Shown one piece after another: positions 8,037 to 16,684 of a DNA stretch of 64,000 nucleotides. Made by a program: the position numbers and the translations under genes. Within the stretch, counting starts at the first letter, position 1. Each line of letters opens with the position of its first letter. Source of the DNA: Vulcanisaeta thermophila (GTDB lineage Archaea > Thermoproteota > Thermoprotei > Thermoproteales > Thermocladiaceae); assembly GCF_001748385.1 (NCBI RefSeq), contig NZ_BCLI01000007.1, forward strand, positions 1 through 64,000, written 5' to 3'. The notes under the pieces were generated by a model. The model searched no databases. It was not told the DNA's origin and saw only the letters and a list, made by a program, of their open reading frames with translations.

Positions 8037-9389
8037 ATGGTTAATTTCACGGTGATAACCTTTGGTTGCTGGTTGAATAAGGCGGACAGCGACTTAATAA
8101 TCACTAGACTCAGGGATCAGGGCTGGCTCTACGTGGAGGATGTGGAGAGTGCTGATTATGTCATTGTTAATACGTGCGCCGTTAGGGAGGAGGCAGAGAG
8201 GAATGAGTTGAAGCTCCTTAGGGAATTGAGCGTTAAGTACCCAGGTAAGAAGGTAATCGTGAGCGGTTGCCTAACCAGGGTTAGACCAGCGTCTATAAAG
8301 GACGCAGCCCCCAATGCAATACTCGTTACTTCCCACGGTAATGAGGTGATGGATGAGGTGCTGAGGAGGGGTGGTGACGTGCACATTATTGATGAGAGGC
8401 CCATGAAGTACCTGCCCCGCTACATGCCCGAGCTCCATGGGCATAGGTACGTGGTCCCAATACAGGTGGGTTGCCTTGGTAACTGCACCTTTTGCGTCAC
8501 TAAGATTGGCAGGATGGGCTTTGGAAGGGTTAAGAGTTATTCCATGGACGATGTGGTGAACGCCGTTAGGGATGCCGTGAGGAGGGGCGCCAGGGAGATT
8601 TACCTAACGGGCCAAGAGGTGAGTGCCTACGGGCATGACAGGGGCTACGACTTGGTGGATCTTCTTGAGAGGTTGCTTAGGGAGGTTGATGGTAGGTACA
8701 TGGTTAGGCTTGGGATGATGGAGCCCCTGGAACTGAGCAGGTTCATAGATAGGTTGCTTGACGTGGTGAAGGGTGATTGGAGGGTTTACAGGTTCTTCCA
8801 CATACCAGTCCAGAGCGGTAGTGATAAGGTGCTTAGGCTAATGAGGAGGAAGTACACCGTGGACCTCTTCAGGGAGTTGGTGACCAGGATTAGGAGGGAG
8901 TTTCCAGAGGCCACGGTGGCCACGGACATAATAGTGGGGCATCCTGGGGAGGAGGATGATGACTTCTGGGCCAGTGTGAACCTAGTGAGGGAGTTGGGCA
9001 TTGACAAGGTTAACCTGGCTAGGTACAGCCGTAGACCCTTCACAGAGGCCGCGTACATGGATCAGGTGCCCGAGCCCGTGAAGAAGGAGAGGAGTAAGAT
9101 AGCCACTGAGGTGTTCAGTCAAGTGGCCCTGGAGAGGAATAAGCTCTTCATTGGTAGGGTGTTATGGGGCATTGTTAGTGAGGTGGATTTCAAGGGTGAG
9201 AATTACGTGGTTAGGACGTACAATTACAAACCAGTAGCCGTTAAGAGGGCTGATTTGGGGGCCTTCGTTAAGGTCACGCCCAGGGAGGCCACATCACAGA
9301 GGTTAATTGGAGATCTTGTGGAGTCCGAGGAGTTGAATGTTAAGTATAGACTTGATTATAGGATTACCGAGGGCTTGGACATGGTTTAA
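8037..9389 (+). CDS. tRNA (N6-threonylcarbamoyladenosine37) methylthiotransferase
   Basis: The UPF0004 domain with its three cluster cysteines (GCWLN at residue 11, NTCAV near 47, SGCL near 81) comes first. The radical SAM motif CLGNCTFC follows near residue 148, and a C-terminal TRAM-like RNA-binding domain starts around residue 370. This is the MiaB/MtaB architecture; archaeal members make ms2t6A37 in tRNAs reading ANN codons. At 450 residues it is full length. TTATTTATAAGG about 25 bases upstream supports a leaderless start at 8037. Its stop codon abuts that of the convergent permease. Confidence 0.92.
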   Translation: MVNFTVITFGCWLNKADSDLIITRLRDQGWLYVEDVESADYVIVNTCAVREEAERNELKLLRELSVKYPGKKVIVSGCLTRVRPASIKDAAPNAILVTSHGNEVMDEVLRRGGDVHIIDERPMKYLPRYMPELHGHRYVVPIQVGCLGNCTFCVTKIGRMGFGRVKSYSMDDVVNAVRDAVRRGAREIYLTGQEVSAYGHDRGYDLVDLLERLLREVDGRYMVRLGMMEPLELSRFIDRLLDVVKGDWRVYRFFHIPVQSGSDKVLRLMRRKYTVDLFRELVTRIRREFPEATVATDIIVGHPGEEDDDFWASVNLVRELGIDKVNLARYSRRPFTEAAYMDQVPEPVKKERSKIATEVFSQVALERNKLFIGRVLWGIVSEVDFKGENYVVRTYNYKPVAVKRADLGAFVKVTPREATSQRLIGDLVESEELNVKYRLDYRITEGLDMV

Positions 9390-10550
9390 TCACTCAATCC
9401 TCAGGACCTCCATGGGCCTAATCCTAATTATGGATACCAGTGAGGGTATTGAGGCCACCATGGAGGTTGCCAGGGCTATTACTAGGGAGTAGGCGTATAG
9501 GTTTGGTAGTAGTATGACGGGTATTATTATTGGTATGTTCAGGTGTATCATTATGTACCTGGCCAGGTAGGCACCCATTATACCCAGGGCTATGCCCAGC
9601 GCGGAGCCCATGGCGCTCATTATTAATATCTCAATTAGGAATAAAGCCACCACCTGTGAGTTGGAAGCCCCCAACGCCTTGAGGATGCCTATCTCCCTAA
9701 CCCTCTCCCTCACATTCATCATTGCGGTATTGGCCACGCTTAGCCCAGTGACCACGAGGCTTAGAATTATTATGACTATGAAGAAGAGGTTCACCATGGA
9801 TATGGCGTTGGAGATGGAACTGAGTACGGAGCTCTGTTCATAAACATCCGCATTAGGGAAGTACTGGCTAAGGGCTGTGGCGAGTTGGTTCAGGTACACT
9901 GGGTTGTCCTCCGTCAACTTAATGAATATGGCATTCACGAAACCCTCATCACTTAGGTCATTCTGTAACGTGCTTAGTGATGTAACGATCATGTTGAGGT
10001 GAAAGCCCAGGAAACCACCAAGAATGCTGCTAAAGGTCCCCGTGACCTTTAAAGGAACGACCTCAGTACCACCCTGAATGCTTGTGTACGTGATTACGTA
10101 TATCGTGTCCCCCAGGGTCATGTTCAATTTACTGAGGAGTGTGTCCTGAACTATGGCCTCCCCAGACGCCATGGGTAGGGACCCACTCACCATCCTAACC
10201 TCGAAGTACGTGAAGTACTGGTTTGGTATCCCTATTACTGTCACGGGTACACCATCAACCTGCGCAGTACTTAATATAATGGCTGGGACCACATAGGACA
10301 CGTGGGGTAGCTTGGCTATTATGGAGGTGACCTCCTGGGGTATTGCGATACTGCTTGAGTATACCATGAGGTCCGTGGGCAGTATATTCCTAACCTCACT
10401 TATGATGGCAACCCTAAACCCGTAGGTTAGGGTTTCTAGGGTTATCATAAGGGCCACGCTGTACACTATGGCAAGCATGGTCAGTATGAACCTGGTCCTT
10501 CTTGACTTAATATTCCTGAGCGAAAGAGTAAGCAGAATCCTTAGGTTCAT
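9390..10550 (-). CDS. FtsX/MacB-type ABC transporter permease
   Basis: An N-terminal membrane helix (RFILTMLAIVYSVALM) is followed by an extracellular MacB-like core of about 230 residues, then three more helices containing the FtsX signature (NTAMMNVRERVREIGILKALGAS). These permeases work with a LolD/MacB-type ATPase in lipoprotein, peptide or signalling roles; no ATPase gene is adjacent. The ATG at 10550 is preferred over an upstream in-frame start at 10619 because the conserved family start (MNLRILLTLSLRNIKSRR) begins there and TTTAAG lies about 33 bases upstream. Confidence 0.88.
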   Translation of the reverse strand: MNLRILLTLSLRNIKSRRTRFILTMLAIVYSVALMITLETLTYGFRVAIISEVRNILPTDLMVYSSSIAIPQEVTSIIAKLPHVSYVVPAIILSTAQVDGVPVTVIGIPNQYFTYFEVRMVSGSLPMASGEAIVQDTLLSKLNMTLGDTIYVITYTSIQGGTEVVPLKVTGTFSSILGGFLGFHLNMIVTSLSTLQNDLSDEGFVNAIFIKLTEDNPVYLNQLATALSQYFPNADVYEQSSVLSSISNAISMVNLFFIVIIILSLVVTGLSVANTAMMNVRERVREIGILKALGASNSQVVALFLIEILIMSAMGSALGIALGIMGAYLARYIMIHLNIPIIIPVILLPNLYAYSLVIALATSMVASIPSLVSIIRIRPMEVLRIE

Positions 10551-10793
10551 ACCCCACCGTAGTGCGGCGTGCGTTCTTAAATTCTTTGCTAACAAATCAG
10601 CCTTCACCTCCCTCCTCACTAATCAGCATGTTAATCCCTCATCACAAGTGGTTATGCGGTAGTTGAATATTAAGTGCCGCCCCTTATTAACATAACTCCA
10701 TGCGTATTTATTTTGTTAATTATATAGATGAACATATTTATAAAGAAAAATAAGGCAATATATAGCAATAAAATTTAAATATACCATTGATCC

Positions 10794-11969
10794 ATGGATC
10801 AAGTGCCCAAGAGGGTCCTGATTCTAGGTGGTGGTGTTGGCGGTGTTGTTGCAGCTAAAAGGATTGCAGAGAGGATTAGGGGCCGTGTTGATGCTGAGGT
10901 AGTTTTAATAAGCGATACCGATTACTACCTATTACCACCGCTCCTGGTTAACATAGCCCTAGGGGACATGGAACCAAGCAAGGCGCAGTTGCCGCTGTCC
11001 ATGCTCGGCAAGAGGGGCGTTAAGGTGGTTAAGGCCAAGGTCACTAAGGTGGATCCTGACAATAGGGTTGTGGAGACAGACCAGGGTAAGTTCAACTACG
11101 ACTACCTACTGGCCAGCCTGGGTGTTGATTTTGATTTCACAAGTTACAACCTAGGCGTTGGCTATCATAATTACACGCTTGAGGGCGCCCTGAAGCTTAG
11201 GGAGGCCTTGAGGTCGTTCAATGGGGGCAGGGTTGTGGTGTTCACGCCAGAGCCCATCTACAGGTGTGGTGTTTATCCCTTTGAGATAGTGGCTCAACTG
11301 GACACGGTGTTTAGGAAGAGGGGCATTAGGGATAGGGTTGAGATAACCCTGATACACCCCTTCGAGAGGCCCATACAGCCCCTGGGCCCCGAGGCCGTTA
11401 AGATAACGGAGGAGACCTTTGCAAGGAAGGGGATTAGGTACATTGGCAATGCCAAGCCCGTCCAGGTTGATGATAAGGAGAAGGTGGTGGTTCTGGCGAA
11501 TGATAAGGTTAAGTACGACCTACTCATAGTGGTCCCACCGGCTAGGTTACCAAAGCCCTTTGACGGTACACCACTGGTTACTGAGATGCCCAATGGTAAG
11601 TGGACGGCAATCAATGTTTATACGGGTAGGAGCCTGAAGTACGATGATGTTTACTTACCCGGTGAGCACTCCATGCCCTACGTTGGCTTACCCACTGCAG
11701 GTGTTCCCGTGCACTTCACGGCGCTGGCGAGCGCAGCCGCCATAACTGGGGAGTTGCTTGGGGAGCCCGTGGACCCAGCCCAGATAAGTGCCATGGCGTG
11801 CGCCATGGACTACGGTGACCTGGGCATGATGTTCAACTGCGACATAAAGCTGGACCTGAACACGAACAAGGCCGTCTGGATGGGTAATTGCTACAGCATA
11901 CTAACCTCGCCCCTGGGTAAGCTCATTAAGGATCTATTTTATAAAACCTGGCTAGCAACAACAATGTGA
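10794..11969 (+). CDS. Sulfide:quinone oxidoreductase-like flavoprotein
   Basis: The FAD-binding GGGVGGVVAA is at residues 12-21, with a second dinucleotide-type fold after residue 145. The SQR-type cysteine follows (YRCGVYPFE, near residue 159), as do further cysteines near the C-terminus (MACAMDYG, FNCD). The last 20 residues can form an amphipathic helix for monotopic membrane attachment. Such enzymes oxidise sulfide and reduce quinone at the cytoplasmic membrane. The upstream 60 bases are strongly AT-rich (10735-10783); GTG 10803 is an alternative start. The DUF1641 gene follows after 10 bases, a known archaeal pairing. Confidence 0.85.
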   Translation: MDQVPKRVLILGGGVGGVVAAKRIAERIRGRVDAEVVLISDTDYYLLPPLLVNIALGDMEPSKAQLPLSMLGKRGVKVVKAKVTKVDPDNRVVETDQGKFNYDYLLASLGVDFDFTSYNLGVGYHNYTLEGALKLREALRSFNGGRVVVFTPEPIYRCGVYPFEIVAQLDTVFRKRGIRDRVEITLIHPFERPIQPLGPEAVKITEETFARKGIRYIGNAKPVQVDDKEKVVVLANDKVKYDLLIVVPPARLPKPFDGTPLVTEMPNGKWTAINVYTGRSLKYDDVYLPGEHSMPYVGLPTAGVPVHFTALASAAAITGELLGEPVDPAQISAMACAMDYGDLGMMFNCDIKLDLNTNKAVWMGNCYSILTSPLGKLIKDLFYKTWLATTM

Positions 11970-11979
11970 GGTGGTGGGC

Positions 11980-12444
11980 ATGGAGCAGGTACAGCAGGTT
12001 GAGAAGTCCCCCGATGAGAAGTTGGCGGAGACCCTGAACATACTCATGGAGAACATAGACGAGTTAAGGGGCCTCCTTGATCAGTTGCTAGAGTTGAAAA
12101 GGAGCGGTGTTATCGATGCCTTAATGCTCATTGTGAACAGGTTCGATGAACTCCTCCAGTACCTGTTCCAAGACCCAGCTGTGTTTAGGCTAATCTCTCT
12201 CCTCGTTGATGGTAGTCTGGGTGCCATGAATAAGATGGATACACAGGACGTGCTCAGGCTAAAGGGGACAATATCAGAACTCGGGGGTTGCCTGGGTAAG
12301 AACCTGGACCTAACTAATGCAAAGCCAGTGGGCGGCTTAATGGGCTTATGGAGGGCACTAAGCGACCCTGATGTCCAGAGGGGCCTTGGGATAATGATGG
12401 CACTACTAAAGGCAATGGGTAAGTGCTCAAGCGGTCAAAAGTAG
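11980..12444 (+). CDS. DUF1641 family protein
   Basis: A helical protein of about 154 residues with a charged N-terminus, the core ELKRSGVIDALMLIVNRFDE and a C-terminal segment RGLGIMMALLKAMGKC. This matches the DUF1641 family, found next to sulfide:quinone oxidoreductases in several thermoacidophilic archaea and possibly a membrane-proximal partner. The ATG at 11980 is chosen because GAGGTGGTG, a good archaeal ribosome-binding site, directly precedes it, as expected for the second gene of an operon. Confidence 0.8.
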   Translation: MEQVQQVEKSPDEKLAETLNILMENIDELRGLLDQLLELKRSGVIDALMLIVNRFDELLQYLFQDPAVFRLISLLVDGSLGAMNKMDTQDVLRLKGTISELGGCLGKNLDLTNAKPVGGLMGLWRALSDPDVQRGLGIMMALLKAMGKCSSGQK

Positions 12445-12518
12445 GTTAAGTTTTTGGGAATTATTATAACTAAACATCCGCATTTGACTTAAATAAAATG
12501 GCGATTCACGAATTAGCG

Positions 12519-12800
12519 ATGAAGGTCACCATTAAATTCCTAGCCCTCGTTTACGACATGGTGGGTAAGTTAAAGGTTGATGTGGAATTACCATGCGGCT
12601 CCACGGTAAGCGACCTTATAAGGGTTATTGATAGAACCGTTAAGCCCAGGTTTAGTGAATCAGTTATTAATAATGGCAGGTTAAGCGAGAAGTTCTTAAT
12701 CCTAATAAATGGTAGGTCCATTGACCACCTGGATGGTCTTGATACTAGGCTTAAGGATGGTGATGAGGTAACCATACTGCCCCACTGCGGTGTTGCTTGA
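12519..12800 (+). CDS. MoaD/ThiS-like ubiquitin-fold protein lacking the terminal GG
   Basis: This ~93-residue beta-grasp protein (KVTIKFLALVYDMVG, LPCGSTVSDLI, ILINGR, DGDEVTILP) is clearly a sulfur-carrier homologue, but it ends HCGVA rather than the Gly-Gly needed for adenylation and thiocarboxylation. A close paralogue with GGG follows at 12850. Loss of the diglycine suggests a non-carrier role, for example a regulatory or structural partner. TATA CTTAAATA at 12488-12495 is 24-31 bases before the ATG. Confidence 0.82.
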   Translation: MKVTIKFLALVYDMVGKLKVDVELPCGSTVSDLIRVIDRTVKPRFSESVINNGRLSEKFLILINGRSIDHLDGLDTRLKDGDEVTILPHCGVA

Positions 12801-12849
12801 GTGGTTTAAGGCGATGGATTTAAATAACAAGCGATTTCCCCCATTACTG

Positions 12850-13131
12850 ATGAGGGTTCAGGTTAAGTTCCTTGCATCATTGTATGAGGTAACCAAGGTG
12901 CTAAAGACCGAGTTGGACCTGCCCGATGGTGCGACTATAAGGGATTTAATACAGGCCATTGATCAGAGGGTTTCGCCTAACTTCTCAAAGGTTATACTTG
13001 ATGATGGTAAGTTGAAGGATCAATACGTAATCCTGGTTAATGGTAGGTCCGTGGACTTCCTGAATGGTTTAAGTACCAAGTTGAGTAATGGGGATGAGGT
13101 TGTATTTTTACCACCAGCGGGTGGTGGTTGA
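12850..13131 (+). CDS. MoaD/ThiS-like sulfur carrier protein
   Basis: Tandem paralogue of the preceding gene, same length and aligned without gaps, ending PPAGGG, so it keeps the functional C-terminal diglycine. It could donate sulfur for molybdopterin or tungstopterin, thiamine or tRNA thiolation, or be a SAMP-type modifier. The TATA box TTTAAATA (12819-12826) lies at almost the same distance from the start as in the first copy, so the duplication appears to include the promoter. ATG 12850 is chosen over the longer in-frame ORF from 12790 on that basis. Confidence 0.87.
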   Translation: MRVQVKFLASLYEVTKVLKTELDLPDGATIRDLIQAIDQRVSPNFSKVILDDGKLKDQYVILVNGRSVDFLNGLSTKLSNGDEVVFLPPAGGG

Positions 13132-13135
13132 TTCG

Positions 13136-14265
13136 TTACTGCCCGGTTTCCTGGTTCATAATCCATGACGGCGTGGTTAATATTGCGGCATAGCCCCCAA
13201 AGGTTTGTGTGAGTGTTAGGTTCTCCTCCACTGATTTGGGCATTACGAATAATTCCACATCCTTCCTATTCCTCAATGCCATGGTCAAGCCCATTATCTC
13301 GTCCTCACCCACATCCTCACTGACAATGACTACCCTAGCAATGCCCTTCCTTATGGCATCCATCACCTGCTCCTTACCATAGACCAGGTACTCGGGCTTC
13401 TTAACTGCCAGGTACATCACCTGCTCCATGAGCTTCTTAGCCTTCACATACTCCGTCTCCTTCAGCTTATCCTCGGCATTCCTAATGGCCTCCAGAACAC
13501 CACCAATATCCGCACAGCACGCTGGCACCACCGCAATTACCTTATCCCTAATCCTATGATCAAGCCCACCCTCCTCAAGGAACTCCTCCTTAGTGGGTCC
13601 GGGCCCCGCAACCACTATCCCCTTTAAGTTTGGTAGCTCTGTGAATATCTTATTGGCCCTCTCAGCCAATAACTTGTAGAAGGTCTCCGCTAGGTGCTCC
13701 GTCTGCCTCTTATACCTAAGGGCTGACTGACCACCAGCTGAGTGTTTATTGGGTACGAAGAACTCCACCTTATCCACAATCTCCCAGTAATTACCCCTCA
13801 GTAGGGCTATGACTGCCTCTCCCCTCTCAACGACTATTATGCCGTAGGTATCACTGGTCTGCATCATGGATTCCAGTATTTCCGTGTGGAATGATGTATC
13901 GCATATGTACTTAAACGTGGACACTGGGAGCGGTGGTATTATTGCGTGGAATACCCAGTCATAATTACCTGGTGATTTCATGTTGAAGCCCGCGAATATT
14001 ACCAAGCCATTCTCCGGGGCCTTGGATATACCCTTTATGGAGTTTATGATCCTTTCCAGCGCGTCCTGGACGTGGGTCCTCGTGGTCTTGTCCTTAATGT
14101 TGCTAGCCAACGCCCACTCCTGCCTCAGCATTGACACTACGTCGGGTATGGGCCTATTGCCGTTTATGTAGAGGCTTATTAACGTGGTTGCATAACCCCT
14201 GTACTTCTTGAGTAGGTTTATTATCACCTTCAATTCCGAGAGATCCTTTATTCCAGTACGTCCAC
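13136..14265 (-). CDS. prf1: Peptide chain release factor aRF1, possible -1 frameshift at 5' end
   Basis: Archaeal class I release factor recognising all stop codons. Visible are a NIKS-like decoding motif present as NIKD, YICDTSF (the YxCxxxF motif), and the peptidyl-hydrolysis GGQ in SAGGQSALRYKRQ. The continuous reading frame opens only at TTG 14233. However, TATA CTTAAAAAC (about 14287-14294) is 26 bases from a GTG at 14265 that reads GTG GAC GTA CTG GAA then TAA. A -1 shift there (GAA to ATA AAG) joins it to the main frame and gives an N-terminus like those of other aRF1 proteins. Either TTG is the true start, a base is missing from the A run, or translation shifts. Confidence 0.9.
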
Positions 14266-14318
14266 GAACCTAGGGGGTGCCCACCCCTTAAAAACCTTTC
14301 TATTGACTTAGGTAAAAA

Positions 14319-15509
14319 TCACAGCATCTCAATAGCCACCGCAGTGGCTCCGCCAGTTCCATGGCACAGCGCAGCCACGCCCCTCTTACCGCCCACATGC
14401 CTCAATGCCGATATCAACGTGGTTATTATTCTAGCACCACTGGCACCCAATGGGTGCCCAAGGGCTATGGCCCCTCCAAAGATGTTCATCTTACTATACG
14501 GCACACCCAACTCCTTATTTACGAGTACGTTGACCACGGCGAAGGCCTCATTAACCTCGAACACGTCTACATCATTTATGGACCAATTAACCTTGTCGAG
14601 TAATTTCTTGATTACGTAGATGGGGGCCTCTGGGAATCTCCAGGGTTCGGTCATGTGCCATGCGTAGCCCACGATCCTCGCAATGGGCTTTAGCCCCAAC
14701 TCCCTGGCCTTGTCCATGGTTGTTAGCATCAACGCAGCAGCCCCATCGGACAACTGTGATGAATTACCGGCCGTGTGTAGCCCGTTTGGTCCGAAGGCTG
14801 GCTTTAGCTTGGCCAGTTTCTCGAGGCTCGTGTCCGGCCTTATCCCCTCATCCCTATCAAGGTGTATATGCTCCCCATTGAGTTGTAGATCAATGGGCTC
14901 CAACTCCTGGAAGTAGCCATTCTCAGTGGCCTTTAGGGCCCTCATGTGGCTCTCATAGGCCACCATGTCCAGCTCCTCCCTGGTTATCTCATGCTCCCTA
15001 GCCACCCTATCCGCCTCCTGGCCCATCAGTAATTGGTTTGTGGGGTCTGTTAGGCCGTCGTGGATCATTAAATCAATGAGTTTATAATCCCTACCTATCA
15101 AGTGCTTAATGCCCCACCTCACCTCGTGACCCAGCGCCATGGGTGCCGTGCTCATGGACTCCGCACCACCGGCAATGACGAGCCCCACATCACCAACCCT
15201 AAGGGCCCTGGTGGCCTCTATCACTGACTGCATTCCTGATGAGCAGACCCTGTTCACGGTAAAGGCGCTGACGCTTACTGGTAAGCCCGCCAGTAGGGCT
15301 GCGTACCTACTTATGTTCTGGCCCATGCCACCCTGTAGTGTGGAGCCGAAGATAACCTCATCCACCAACTTACCATCAACCCCAGTCCTCCTTAGGAGCG
15401 CCTTTATGGTCTCGGCTGCCAGGTACGGTGTCTTGACATTCCTCAGGGATCCCCCGAATTTACCTATTGGTGTCCTCACAAAACCCGTTATAACAACCTC
15501 CTGGCTCAC
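14319..15509 (-). CDS. Acetyl-CoA C-acetyltransferase (thiolase)
   Basis: Full-length thiolase of about 396 residues: the acyl-accepting cysteine in VCSSGMQS near residue 87, the GHPLGASG histidine and the C-terminal CHGTGG cysteine near residue 380. It condenses two acetyl-CoA molecules, the first mevalonate-pathway step, which fits its divergent placement beside the prenyl synthase and isopentenyl phosphate kinase. GTG 15509 is chosen because TTATAATAA (15531-15539) lies about 26 bases upstream. No HMG-CoA synthase or DUF35 gene is adjacent here, unlike many archaeal thiolases. Confidence 0.92.
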   Translation of the reverse strand: MSQEVVITGFVRTPIGKFGGSLRNVKTPYLAAETIKALLRRTGVDGKLVDEVIFGSTLQGGMGQNISRYAALLAGLPVSVSAFTVNRVCSSGMQSVIEATRALRVGDVGLVIAGGAESMSTAPMALGHEVRWGIKHLIGRDYKLIDLMIHDGLTDPTNQLLMGQEADRVAREHEITREELDMVAYESHMRALKATENGYFQELEPIDLQLNGEHIHLDRDEGIRPDTSLEKLAKLKPAFGPNGLHTAGNSSQLSDGAAALMLTTMDKARELGLKPIARIVGYAWHMTEPWRFPEAPIYVIKKLLDKVNWSINDVDVFEVNEAFAVVNVLVNKELGVPYSKMNIFGGAIALGHPLGASGARIITTLISALRHVGGKRGVAALCHGTGGATAVAIEML

Positions 15510-15649
15510 GATAATCACTGCGCGGAGGGCTTATAATAAGCTTTATTCATTTTTAATCATATACTTATTAATTCGGCTGTTGTCTAAGCCCTATTTAGTA
15601 ACTAATTACGGGCGGAAATGCATTAAATGGGCTGTTCCCACCAAACCCG

Positions 15650-16684
15650 ATGGACATACTGGAGAGGCTTCACTCACTCTATGGGCGTGAGATTGATGAG
15701 GAATTGAAAAAGTACCTGGGCATAGACGTACACCCCGAGTTCAGGGACGCGGTACTCTACCAAGTATCCACTGGGGGTAAGAGGCTGAGGCCACTAATAG
15801 CACTGACGTCCGCGAGGGCCTGCGGTGGTGATTACAGGAGGGCATTACCCGCGGCGGCCATTGTGGAGCTAATACATAATTACTCCCTCATCTACGATGA
15901 CATAATTGATGAGGCAACACTGAGGAGGGGTAAGCCCACGGTGAGGGCCAGGTACGGCGATAACGCGGCGCTGTTAATCGGTATTTGGTATAGGGAGGCC
16001 ATTGAGGAAGCCATACTAAGCACTAGAAACCCACCGTTATTCGCCAGGGAGGTGGCCAGGGTGATTAGGGAGATTGATGAGGGCGAGAGATTGGACATAC
16101 TGATGGAGTACGCGGGGCGCAGGGACCCCTACTTCGTCGAGAATAGGCTTGGGCCGAAACTACTCAATAATTGGGAGGAGCTCTACAACACGTACCTAAG
16201 GATGATTAGGCTAAAGACAGCGGCGCTCATGAGAACCTCGGCGGCTCTGGGGGCCCTCTCGGTGACGGATGATGAGGGCTGTGTAAAGGCCCTTTCCGAG
16301 TACGGCGAGAACCTGGGCATGGCATTCCAGGTGCTTGATGATGTACTGGACATATTCGGCGATGTGAGGAAGTTTGGTAAGGAGATTGGTAAGGATATTA
16401 AGGAGCACAAGCTGGGCAACATCGTGGTTGTCATGGCCCTGAGGGAATTGAGCGAGGCGGAGAAGAGCGAGTTACTGGGTGTATTGGGCAAGGTGCCCGT
16501 GGGCGATGATGACGTGAGGAGGGCCGTGGAGTTAATATCCAGGACCAGGGCCAGGGAGAACGCCTTGAGGGTAGCCATGGAGTTCGCTGGGAGGGCCGAG
16601 GATGCACTGGGTAGGTTGGGGGTTAATGAGGGGGTTGAGGATTTAAGGGAGATACTAAGGTTCACAGTAACCAGGGAATTCTAA
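15650..16684 (+). CDS. Polyprenyl (geranylgeranyl/farnesyl) diphosphate synthase
   Basis: Trans-prenyltransferase fold with GGKRLRP near residue 45, the first aspartate-rich motif DDIID near residue 84 and the second DDVLD near residue 228. Archaeal enzymes of this length (344 residues) make the C15-C25 chains of ether lipids. The residues before the first motif (YSLIY) would set chain length but I cannot call the product. The TATA element CATTAAATGG ends about 22 bases before the ATG. Its stop codon overlaps the IPK start (TAATG). Confidence 0.92.
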   Translation: MDILERLHSLYGREIDEELKKYLGIDVHPEFRDAVLYQVSTGGKRLRPLIALTSARACGGDYRRALPAAAIVELIHNYSLIYDDIIDEATLRRGKPTVRARYGDNAALLIGIWYREAIEEAILSTRNPPLFAREVARVIREIDEGERLDILMEYAGRRDPYFVENRLGPKLLNNWEELYNTYLRMIRLKTAALMRTSAALGALSVTDDEGCVKALSEYGENLGMAFQVLDDVLDIFGDVRKFGKEIGKDIKEHKLGNIVVVMALRELSEAEKSELLGVLGKVPVGDDDVRRAVELISRTRARENALRVAMEFAGRAEDALGRLGVNEGVEDLREILRFTVTREF

